Part shown: positions 6,545-14,000 of the stretch, piece after piece | Layout: each line of letters begins with the position of its first letter | Position numbering within the stretch: position 1 is the stretch's first letter | Notes under the pieces: model-generated | The model's input: the letters and a program-made list of their open reading frames with translations, nothing else | Databases searched by the model: none | Told to the model about the DNA's origin: nothing | Made by a program: the position numbers and the translations under genes | IMG/VR virus record: IMGVR_UViG_3300036831_000056 | Location: 1-30,993 of that record | Strand: one strand, 5' to 3' | DNA: 30,993 nucleotides | Origin: a virus

Positions 6545-7192
6545 TCAGGAGGGGAGGGTTTTGCGACGGCGTGAAGGTCGGGAGTGACCGGTGCCCAGCT
6601 CGAGGCCGACTTGCTGCCAGCCCTTGCCGGGATCCTTCAGGTCGATGTATTGCGAGTAGCCCCCGTGGCCGATCTCGAAGGGAGCCGTGAGGAAGCCTGT
6701 GTGCGAGAACTTGGCTCCGTGAAGCGGCTTGGAGTTGAACCACGCTGGCAACGCGAAGTCCTGCACCTCAATGCCGTCGACGGAGTAGGTCGATCCCTGC
6801 GCCGGATCGCCAACCTCCGTCGCGTAGAACTTGGAGCGCCCATCGAAGTTGGCGGTGGTCAAGTAGGGGTCGACCATCGCCTCTGCGAGCTCGTGGGAGG
6901 CGCAGGCGGAGGGCGAGACGCCGTCCCGCGTGCAGTCGTTGACGTAGACGTTGAGGATCGGCGCTCCGCTCGCCTGGTCTTCGTGGTCCCCGAGCGCGCC
7001 CTCCGTGGGCGAGTCGGTACCGAAGACCAACAGCCAGTCGGTCGCGAGTTGGGCGCGAACCTGCACTGAGACGGTCGTGAGATCCCAGGCCGGCGCGATG
7101 TGGTGCGTGCCTTGGATCGAGAGAGCGCGGCAAATCTCCGTAACCTCGGCCGCGCTCAGGGACGAGCGGTTGGCGGCCGCGACGCGGATCAC
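6545..7192 (-). CDS. Putative zinc metalloprotease (HExxE) in lysis block
   Basis: A 215-aa protein starting at a GTG (7192) that overlaps the amidase stop as GTGA, so the two are translated together. The centre carries CASHELAEAMVDP, with His100-Glu101-x-x-Glu104 and Asp108-Pro109. This resembles the metal-binding helix of HExxE-type metallopeptidases and the SHExxExxxDP motif I recall from secreted bacterial proteins. Regions 77-86 (APILNVYVND) and 150-180 look beta-rich. There is no signal peptide. A role in attacking cell-wall peptide crosslinks or host surface protein during lysis is inferred from the neighbour. It could instead be an inactive or structural protein. Confidence 0.6.
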   Translation of the reverse strand: MIRVAAANRSSLSAAEVTEICRALSIQGTHHIAPAWDLTTVSVQVRAQLATDWLLVFGTDSPTEGALGDHEDQASGAPILNVYVNDCTRDGVSPSACASHELAEAMVDPYLTTANFDGRSKFYATEVGDPAQGSTYSVDGIEVQDFALPAWFNSKPLHGAKFSHTGFLTAPFEIGHGGYSQYIDLKDPGKGWQQVGLELGTGHSRPSRRRKTLPS

Positions 7193-7806
7193 GCCTTTAG
7201 CTCCTTGACGCCTTGGACGTGGCGGATGGAGTTGATCTCCTTGACCAGCCGCTTCGTGTGTGGGGCGGTCGGATGGAGCTTGTGCGCGATGAAGAATTTG
7301 GCGAGGAGAGTCACGTAGCCCTGCGGATAACCCGGCCCGCAGTCAACGTGGCCGCTCCCCATGATCCCGAAGTCCTTGTGCTGGAAGATGCCTGGGCGTG
7401 TGATCGCGCTGCCGCTGCACTCGCCGGGCTCGAGCGGGACCCCGTAGTGGACGTGGCCATAGGCAAGGAATTCCGCAGCGCCGTGAAGCTGATCGTGGCG
7501 CTTGAACCACTCGTCCTTTGAGAAGGCGGCGAACCCGATCTGCTCAAGGCTCAGCGTGGTCGAGTTGAATTCGCAGACCGCCCACGCCTTCTGGGAATCC
7601 TCGACGTAGCGGCCGAACTTCCCTGCGACGTTGACGCCAAGATGAGCCGAGGCTTCCTCGCCGTCGAAGATCGAGCCGAGGGTCTTCAGATCGGCATCTC
7701 CGTTGGGATTGTCGCCGCCCTCGGTCGTATGGAGGACGAGGCCGTGGATCCTGGCGCCTTCCCTTGAGGATTGATGGGGCGTCAGGTGCGTGTAGCTGAT
7801 CTTCAT
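7189..7806 (-). CDS. N-acetylmuramoyl-L-alanine amidase (endolysin)
   Basis: A 205-aa Amidase_2/PGRP-fold enzyme that would cut the bond between MurNAc and L-Ala in peptidoglycan. His26 in GLVLHTTEGG is the first zinc ligand. The C-terminal GIFQHKDFGIMGSGHVDCGP with His143, His153 and Cys156 supplies the remaining ligands (the exact pair is uncertain), followed by the typical GPGYP. There is no signal peptide and no obvious cell-wall-binding domain, so it needs a holin for export. It is the first gene after a 35-bp intergenic gap with a palindromic operator, and is coupled to the metalloprotease gene. Length is normal for a single-domain amidase. Confidence 0.9.
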   Translation of the reverse strand: MKISYTHLTPHQSSREGARIHGLVLHTTEGGDNPNGDADLKTLGSIFDGEEASAHLGVNVAGKFGRYVEDSQKAWAVCEFNSTTLSLEQIGFAAFSKDEWFKRHDQLHGAAEFLAYGHVHYGVPLEPGECSGSAITRPGIFQHKDFGIMGSGHVDCGPGYPQGYVTLLAKFFIAHKLHPTAPHTKRLVKEINSIRHVQGVKELKA

Positions 7807-7841
7807 GGCGTTAAGTGTCCACTAGACGGTAGACGGAAAGC
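7807..7841 (-). promoter_or_regulatory. Regulatory gap before the amidase with palindromic operator
   Basis: This 35-bp gap holds GTCCACTAGAC (7817-7827), a full match to the phage's 11-bp palindrome, 10 bp before the amidase ATG. On the minus strand CTTTCCGTC lies just upstream (7832-7840). A weak promoter reading is TTCCGT, 17 bp, CTTAAC, with the palindrome in the spacer; the -10 is poor, so the promoter itself is uncertain. Confidence 0.5.
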
Positions 7842-8249
7842 CTACGGGTGAGATCCGCTGTACTGAGCGACGCAGTCCACGGGTTCGATGCGCTTGATCT
7901 TTTCTTCGTTTGCTTCGCGCTTGATCCGAAGAAGCTGGTGGAAAAGCTCAGGCGGGATGTCTGGGAAGAACTTGGCAGGGATGTGTTTCGATTCGGCCAC
8001 TTCGCCCTTCAGCACCGATTGAAGGACTTCGCGCAATGGGTTGCCGTTGACTTCGCACGACTCGATCAGCCCAGCCTTCAGCGCGGCCGAGGTCATCGTC
8101 GCCTGATGCGCGGCCCTCTGTGCTTCTTCGGCGGTGCCCTGGGATTCGGCGACGAGGAAGATGGAGACCCCGACGACGGCCACCCACGGCCAGTTCCTGC
8201 GTATCCAGGCCCGGACGCGGCTCACGGTTTGAGAATTGCCTTCAGGCAT
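7842..8249 (-). CDS. Signal-anchored protein with two cysteines (lysis block)
   Basis: A 135-aa protein with one N-terminal membrane anchor (about residues 20-35, WPWVAVVGVSIFLVAES) after a basic segment, then an outside domain starting with an Ala-rich helix. The outside domain has Cys in IESCEVNGNPLRE and in VDCVAQY near the C-terminus, which could form a disulfide. The architecture is the same as the neighbouring 121-aa protein, suggesting paralogy. The start has a good GGAG site and overlaps the previous gene by 28 bp. A spanin-like or holin-accessory role is possible by position; nothing proves it. Confidence 0.65.
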   Translation of the reverse strand: MPEGNSQTVSRVRAWIRRNWPWVAVVGVSIFLVAESQGTAEEAQRAAHQATMTSAALKAGLIESCEVNGNPLREVLQSVLKGEVAESKHIPAKFFPDIPPELFHQLLRIKREANEEKIKRIEPVDCVAQYSGSHP

Positions 8250-8587
8250 TCCTTGCTCCCGTCTTGGCGGATGAACGGTTCTGCGCGGAACTTGGTCACG
8301 TAGCCCTGAAAAACAGCGGCAAGCTCGAGGTTCTTGCTGCGATCCTTCGGGCTGGTCGCTTCTTCGGCGCTCTGCTTGCGACTCTCAGCGCCGAACTTGG
8401 CGAGACCGAGGACTGTTCTCCGAAGCGTCTGCCCGGAACGGCAGGAGCGCAGGGCAGATTCGTAGGTCGTGGTGGCTTCAGCGTGAGCCGCTTCTTCGGC
8501 CGCCTCGACCGCCCCGAAGTAGACGCAGACCCCCACGACGATGATCGCCGCGAAGATCAGGCCTAATGTCTTGCGCTCGGGACTCAA
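8222..8587 (-). CDS. Signal-anchored protein with two cysteines, likely paralogue
   Basis: A 121-aa protein with a short basic start, one TM anchor (LGLIFAAIIVVGVCVYFGAV), an Ala/Glu-rich helix, then Cys in LRSCRSGQTLRR and in KECLKAILKP. It starts with TTG (8587) overlapping the stop of the 30-aa gene (TTGA). The matching layout of the neighbouring 135-aa protein (anchor, helix, Cys with a following LR, long helix, C-terminal Cys) suggests tandem duplication with heavy divergence. Known actinophage lysis loci often carry such small anchored proteins of unclear role. Confidence 0.65.
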   Translation of the reverse strand: MSPERKTLGLIFAAIIVVGVCVYFGAVEAAEEAAHAEATTTYESALRSCRSGQTLRRTVLGLAKFGAESRKQSAEEATSPKDRSKNLELAAVFQGYVTKFRAEPFIRQDGSKECLKAILKP

Positions 8588-8676
8588 CGGATCACCAGCA
8601 CGTAGACGAGCTCGGCCCAGACGAAGAAGCCGATGTAGCTGATGCGCGGTAGATGCCGATAGCCGAACTCGGTCAT
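8584..8676 (-). CDS. 30-aa single-TM peptide
   Basis: A tiny gene whose ATG (8676) overlaps the stop of the preceding 48-aa gene (ATGA) and whose stop overlaps the next TTG start. The product MTEFGYRHLPRISYIGFFVW plus AELVYVLVIR has one hydrophobic helix. The double coupling supports translation. It may be a lysis accessory peptide or only a coupling element. Confidence 0.5.
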   Translation of the reverse strand: MTEFGYRHLPRISYIGFFVWAELVYVLVIR

Positions 8677-8819
8677 TTGCCCCACCCGAAAGCCGTTGGT
8701 GCCCCGGCGACCCCGAGGCCCGCGATCACCAGGGAGCCTTCGTGCCAGAGGACGCCGAGTCCCATCGTTGCGACGCCGAGTGCGCGAACGACGTAGGTCC
8801 AGTTGAGCCACGGTTTCAT
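8673..8819 (-). CDS. 48-aa two-segment membrane protein, holin candidate
   Basis: The ATG at 8819 comes immediately after the stop of the virion hydrolase gene. The protein (MKPWLNWTYVVRALGVATMG, then a second hydrophobic stretch with EGSLVIAGLGVAGAP) has two short hydrophobic segments. It is the first gene of the lysis block and is preceded by no gap, so it is read from the late operon. A holin or holin-partner role is plausible by size, topology and position. Confidence 0.55.
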   Translation of the reverse strand: MKPWLNWTYVVRALGVATMGLGVLWHEGSLVIAGLGVAGAPTAFGWGK

Positions 8820-10847
8820 TCACAACGTCCGCCTTGAGAGAACCGACGCGAGGCTCGGTTCTTCAGAGAGTTCCAGGCCGCTTACGGCAGGCGTCAGGGC
8901 TCGTGGTGCGATCAGGGGGTTGAGCGGGCTGAGGGCGGCGGAGAAGCGGCCGTACTGCGAGTTGGCGACCTGCTGAGCTTCGCTGCCAGGCGCAGTGCCA
9001 CCGCCGACCGCTCCCGCTCCTGCCGGACCTGAGACGATTGCCCCGCCCGGTCCGATTGCCGCGCCGGGAAGAACCGCTGATTCGTGAACCGCGACTTTCC
9101 CGCCTTTGTACCCGGGGCGCACGATGCCTGCGATCGGCTCAGAGGCGGTCTCCTGGGACACCGGAGCCTGAGCGACTTCGTTGCCGTAGTTGCCCGAGAT
9201 CATCTGGCCGTTGCCGATGTAGAGGCCGACGTGCGCGGTGTGAGAAGTCGGGCCGAAGACGAGGATGTCACCTGGCTTGGCCTGCTGGAGGTTCGTGCCG
9301 ATGTTCTTGCCGCCCTTCCAGGTCAGCCACGATCCGGAGTAGGCGGGATCGGCAGGCATCGGAAGGCCGCGACGTGCGACACCGGCTGCGATGAACTCCG
9401 AGCACCACGGTTCCGCGGCACTGACGCCGGACTTCGCCGCCCACTTCAACTGAAGCCGCGAGCCCTCCTGTGTCCCGAGGAGAGCTTTCGCCCAGCCGAC
9501 CATTCCCTTTGCGTCGGCTCTGACGAAGACAACGTGACCACCGCCCCTTTCGGCGTCACCCGAATGCAGCGGGATGCCCAAACCGACCGCCTTGGCTTTG
9601 GCCTGCGCGAGTGATTCCCTGGCCTTTTGCGCTGCTGGGCTTGTCCCGGTTCCGTGGTTAAAGGCCCCGAGGATCTGCTGGGCCTGTGCGTCGTGGGTGC
9701 CGTAGGTTTCTTCGCCGCCGAAAGCCGACCCCTGAACCGTTTGTGCCAACTCACCCGGAGTTTCACCGCGTCCCCCAGGAATCGCCGGGTCCGTTTTGGT
9801 CTCTTTGAAGAATTCGCGGGCCGATTTCTTGACGTTGAGACGGCCGGAGTAGTAAGGCGCAAGCTCCTCGCGCCAGCCTGCCGTGTCTTCCCCGAAGCCA
9901 TTTTCGTAGGGCTTGAGGTTCTTGAAGCCAGTCTCCTGGAGGCCTGTGTCGATCGCCGCCAGCATTTCCTTCCGGGAGGCACCCACTGCCCGGCCAACTT
10001 TGAGGACCTCGCGAGCAATGTGCGCTTCTTCCTGGCCCAGACCCGGTAGCGGACCGCCTGTCGTTTTTGCGACCTGTTGCCTCGCCGCCAAGAGCTGGCG
10101 CTTGGCTTCCTGTCGTTCGCTCTGGGTCCCTTTTCGCGGCACTGCATCGGTTGCCTGAGCGCCGCCAGCTAGATGGACGATCTGAGCGAGTAGGTGTCGC
10201 CCACTCGCGATTTCCCGAGGTGACGCGCCTTCCTTTTCGAGTCCTCGCAGTTGGCGGGTACTGCCCTCGATGCTTTTCGCTTTCAGGTGGGCGCCCGTCT
10301 CAGAGTTTTTCTCCTTTTCACCAACCTGCTTTTCACCGGGATGGAGTTGCGCCATGGTGAACGGGGCGCTTCTGGGAACTGGCGAGGGCTGCCCGGCCTT
10401 AACCGCGTGGAGAACTCGCGCGATTGACGGCGCTGACTTCGGGACCTGCGCTACATCCTTGGCGATCTGGTTAGCGCCCTCTGATGCGGCTTTGGTGATC
10501 GAGGAGGCGATCTTGCTCACCGCAGCAGCAGGCGCCGCTAGGGGCTGCACGCCGAGCCTGTGAGCGGCCTGTGCGTTGTGGTGGTCCTCCTGGGTGGACC
10601 CAGGCGTCAGGAGGGCGCTGAGTGATCCCAGGAGGCCATGCGGAACGGTGCTACGGGACGAGGCCGATGGCGGGCGATAGGTCGGCCCCGTATAACCGGA
10701 GACGGGAGCGCTCGGAGGTGCAGTGTTTCGAGGATCCGCAGGCACACCCGGCTGGGGGACGCGGCCCTCGTGTTCGGCTACAGGAGTTGGACGAGGACCC
10801 CGCGCTCCCTTGATGGCTTCACGAATTATCCCGGACCCAAAGCTCAT
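8820..10847 (-). CDS. Virion peptidoglycan hydrolase: transglycosylase + CHAP/NlpC-like
   Basis: A 675-aa late virion protein with two cell-wall domains. Residues about 275-400 resemble a lytic transglycosylase-like domain: AAIDTGLQETGFKNL (catalytic Glu305 candidate), a GW turn, then SAREFFKET. Residues about 470-580 are a cysteine hydrolase of the CHAP/NlpC-P60 superfamily, with Cys482 in EPWCSEFIAAG, His539 in AHVGLYIGNGQ, and KPGDILVFG between. The first ~45 residues repeat those of the 1291-aa protein (AEHEGRVPQPGVP at 24-36). The C-terminus is Gly/Ala-rich. By order it is the fourth internal-protein gene and probably enters the cell wall during DNA ejection. A GGAG site lies 11 nt before the ATG. 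Confidence 0.85.
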   Translation of the reverse strand: MSFGSGIIREAIKGARGPRPTPVAEHEGRVPQPGVPADPRNTAPPSAPVSGYTGPTYRPPSASSRSTVPHGLLGSLSALLTPGSTQEDHHNAQAAHRLGVQPLAAPAAAVSKIASSITKAASEGANQIAKDVAQVPKSAPSIARVLHAVKAGQPSPVPRSAPFTMAQLHPGEKQVGEKEKNSETGAHLKAKSIEGSTRQLRGLEKEGASPREIASGRHLLAQIVHLAGGAQATDAVPRKGTQSERQEAKRQLLAARQQVAKTTGGPLPGLGQEEAHIAREVLKVGRAVGASRKEMLAAIDTGLQETGFKNLKPYENGFGEDTAGWREELAPYYSGRLNVKKSAREFFKETKTDPAIPGGRGETPGELAQTVQGSAFGGEETYGTHDAQAQQILGAFNHGTGTSPAAQKARESLAQAKAKAVGLGIPLHSGDAERGGGHVVFVRADAKGMVGWAKALLGTQEGSRLQLKWAAKSGVSAAEPWCSEFIAAGVARRGLPMPADPAYSGSWLTWKGGKNIGTNLQQAKPGDILVFGPTSHTAHVGLYIGNGQMISGNYGNEVAQAPVSQETASEPIAGIVRPGYKGGKVAVHESAVLPGAAIGPGGAIVSGPAGAGAVGGGTAPGSEAQQVANSQYGRFSAALSPLNPLIAPRALTPAVSGLELSEEPSLASVLSRRTL
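10762..10780 (-). repeat. 19-bp exact repeat, copy 1 (ejected-protein tag)
   Basis: CGGCCCTCGTGTTCGGCTA occurs exactly here and at 14807-14825, both encoding the AEHEGR part of the shared N-terminal tag of two virion proteins. The flanking DNA is less similar, so protein-level conservation or an old duplication explains it. Confidence 0.8.
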
Positions 10848-11032
10848 TTGGCGCTACGCTCCTCGACGATGGACGACTTCCATTCGATGTCGTGGGGCCG
10901 GGCGTTTCTGTATCTGCCCGTTGGGATCGCGGTGATCGTCGGCCTCGCGCTGGCTCCAGTGTGGGTCGCGCCGATAGTGGGCGGCATCATCCTGGTGGGG
11001 CTGCTCAGCGGTCTGCTCTGGTCGTAGCGCAT
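10844..11032 (-). CDS. Possible 62-aa coupling ORF between two virion genes
   Basis: On the minus strand an ORF fills the whole gap: its ATG overlaps the stop of the 1291-aa gene (TGATG) and its stop overlaps the start of the hydrolase gene (ATGA). That is the exact packing style of genuine genes here. The predicted protein (MRYDQSRPLSSPTRMMPPTI...) is Arg/Pro/Thr-rich with no recognisable domain and several AGA/AGG codons, which looks more like a shadow frame. A plus-strand membrane protein lies antisense to it, so only one of the two is likely real. Confidence 0.35.
   Translation of the reverse strand: MRYDQSRPLSSPTRMMPPTIGATHTGASARPTITAIPTGRYRNARPHDIEWKSSIVEERSAK
10869..11027 (+). CDS. 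Possible plus-strand 52-aa two-TM membrane protein
   Basis: An antisense reading of the 10848-11031 gap gives MDDFHSMSWGRAFLYLPVGI followed by two convincing hydrophobic segments ending in LVGLLSGLLWS. Third-position GC is as high as in real genes, but the opposing minus ORF shares the same wobble bases, so codon bias cannot separate them. No Shine-Dalgarno is visible and no plus-strand promoter was recognised. If real, it is a lone opposite-strand membrane gene inside the structural operon. Confidence 0.35.
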   Translation: MDDFHSMSWGRAFLYLPVGIAVIVGLALAPVWVAPIVGGIILVGLLSGLLWS

Positions 11033-14000
11033 CACTTGCCCAGGCTTTCTGCGAACCCTTCAGCGAACCCGCCCCCGCCACTGGACCCTCCGAGGGTTTC
11101 CGCGAATCCTTCCGCGAAGCCGCCGCTTGACGACGAGCCGCCCGAGGTCGCCGGGACTTTGATCTCCTTCTGCGGACGCCGCAACGATTCCGCCTCGCCT
11201 TTCGGGTAGGTGCGTAGCGGGTTGATCTCGCCCAGCGGACCCTTTTTGATGAGCCCTTCCCCGGTGTAGAAGCCCGGCGTGAAGGAGGTCAGGAATTCTT
11301 TGAGCGCTATGCCGATGTGGCTGAGTTCGGTGCCGCCGAGTTCGTTGCCCTTCCAGTCGCGGCCCTCGAGCGCTTCGACCGGGCCCTTCTCGACCGGAGC
11401 GATCATCCCGGCGATGTTTTCCGCCGGGCTGCCGAAGAAGCCAAAGGAGGTGTAGCGGTTGATCTTCTGGGTAATGCCGCCGTTGAAGGGGATGTTGCCC
11501 TGGAGCCACGGAGGAAGTGGTTCGTTGCCGAGCAGGCTCAGGCCGAGTTTTTCGCGCTCGGGCTGGGTCATCCGCCCCACCGCCGTCAGGAGCGCGGTCT
11601 GGATCGGGCGGTGCGCCGGCATCGTCGAGTAGACGAATTTGGTCGCGTTTTTGATCCAGTTCGCGAACGGGACGATGTTGAGCGTCACCTTGCGATAGCC
11701 CGCGCTCATGTTCGTCCAGTTCATGAGGACGTCCTCGATTGACTTCTGGGCGCGGATCAGTTTCGCCGGGTCGTGCAGTCCCTTCGCGTAGTCCTCAGCC
11801 AGCGCGTTCATGTGGACGATGGCTTTGCCCCATGAGTGCTGAGTGGCGCGGAAGTCTTGGAGCGCTGCCTTGCCGAGAGAGCCGTACTCCGGGAGCCGCT
11901 CGCTGACGACAGCATTGAACTTCAGGAGCGCATTTGAGGTGTGCCGGTAGCCGTCGACAAACTGCTTGACGCCCGGCTTCGCTCTGAACGCGGCGACCGA
12001 CCGTGCGCCCGCTTCCCACGCCTTCTCGCCATCGAAGACCGCCGCCGTGGTGCGATGGGCGGAATTTGCATCGATTTCTGAGGTGCGCTCACCCGAGAGG
12101 AGCGATGCGCGGTCGTCCTCGGAAAGGTTCTTGGCGATGTGGCGCCCAAGGTACATATGAACCGGATTGATCCCCGCGAGGCCAGCTTTCAGCCAGTTGT
12201 CGAGAGGCACCTGGAACTGGTAGGTCGGGCTGAAGGGCAGCACGGCGCGTTTGTAGCCCGTGGTGACCGCCTGCACCGTCTTTTGGACCTTCCCGGTGCC
12301 CGCGTACTGCTTGCGCGCCTCGTCCATCACTGGCTTCGGGATGAAGGTGATCGGTCCGTCGCCCGCCATCGGGTCTTTGAAGGCCCCAGAGAGCAGGTCT
12401 TCGCTGATGACAGACGGATGCTGGTTCTCGAGCGCGCCCTGGATCTCGCCTTTCGTCGATGCCCACGGGTATCGACGCACCGCCTCCCAAGTGATCCCCT
12501 CAGGCAGTTTGTGCCGTGCCGGGTCGCGGATCACACGAGCAGCGTCGGCACCGTCGTGGACTCCGGGAACCTGGACGCCGTAGTGCGAGATCATCTTGTC
12601 GTAGGTGTCGCTCGCGTCGAGGAGAGACTGAGAGCGCATCATTTGCTGAGCGACCGCGTCCCAGCCGGAAGCATGCGTTCCCTCAGCTGTGGATAGCCCG
12701 GTGCGGACGCCTCGAGGTAGATGGGCGCGGCTCGGGAAAGGCTTCGTGTAGTAGTCGCCTGCGCTCCCCGGCCGGTGACTGATGAACCCGGCCGGCTGGA
12801 TTCCGCGCCGCTCCATCTCGGCTTTGATCTGCGCGAGGCTGAGCGGGTCCCCATGCGGATCGAGCAGTTGGGAGTGGTTCTCCTCGGCGCGGCGGATCGC
12901 AGCGACGGCTTTCCCATGCTCATGCGTCAGCGATTTCGCCAGCTCGGACTCGGGATTCTCGTGACGGGCGAGTTCGGCAGCAGCGGCCAGCTGACGCTCG
13001 TGACTGACCCTCTCGCTGATGATCGACGCTTTCTCGTTGGGCACGCCGTACTCCGCCCCCATGTGAACCACGGCGAATGGACGGGCCGCAGCGTGGAGTG
13101 CTTGGTCGGGCGCGAGCAGTCCACGTTTGGTGAGCTCGTCGACAATCGGCTGATGAGCGGCAATAAAGGCGTCTGCGGCCTTGACGACATGAGCGGGGTT
13201 GGCGCGCGCGATGCCCTGGTCGAGTTGAGTGACCATCTCCCGGTTCGCCTTGAGCTGCCCCTTGTCGAGCATCAGCTTCCCGTCAGGACCCGTCTGGTGG
13301 GCCACCTCGTCGATCTGCTGGCGGTATTTCGGCAGATCCTCCGCGAAGGTCTCCGGGTGCTGGACGATGCGCTCAATCGCGTGGACGACGATGTTGGCCG
13401 TTGCTGTGTCGAGCTTCTTGAGCGGCCCCCTGCCGACCTGGGGCGCGATTTCCTTGATCGTCTTCTCGACACCGCGGCGGTTCTGCTTCTGGATTTTGTT
13501 GCGGTCGCTGACGAACCGCCGCGTGGAGTCGGTCGCCCGATGTTCAAACTTCGCCCGTCCGCGTCGGCCGCCCTCCGTGTTGATGACGTTGCCCGAGCGC
13601 CTGTCCTGGGCACGCTGGATTCCTTGGCGAAAGAGGTCGCGTGAGTAGTTGCCGCGCTCGACCTTGAGGTTCGGGTAGCCGGGGACCGTGAGCGCGGGCC
13701 GCTCCAGCCCTCCGACGTGGTCGTGAGTAGCTGCACGGGCCGCCGCTCCTGCGCCACGTCCGAGAACCGAGGCGGCACCGCTTCCTTCCAGAGCCGAGAG
13801 GAGCGGCCGTTCACCGAACCGCTTGAGGACCAAGGACGGATCCCCCGAGGCGATGGCCGGGAGCAGCCCCGTGGCGAGGTACTGCTTCTTCAGTTCGTCC
13901 CATTCCTTGTTGTCGCCCTGTGCGGCGTTGACTCCAGCCTTGGCGGCGAGGAATGTAGACGGGAGGACGGAGGTGGGCAGCTCGACGGCTTCCTTGGCGA

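Noticed and set aside
11622-11632. GTCGAGTAGAC, one mismatch from the operator palindrome
   Set aside because: It is inside the coding sequence of the large virion protein and breaks the half-site consensus; treated as chance.
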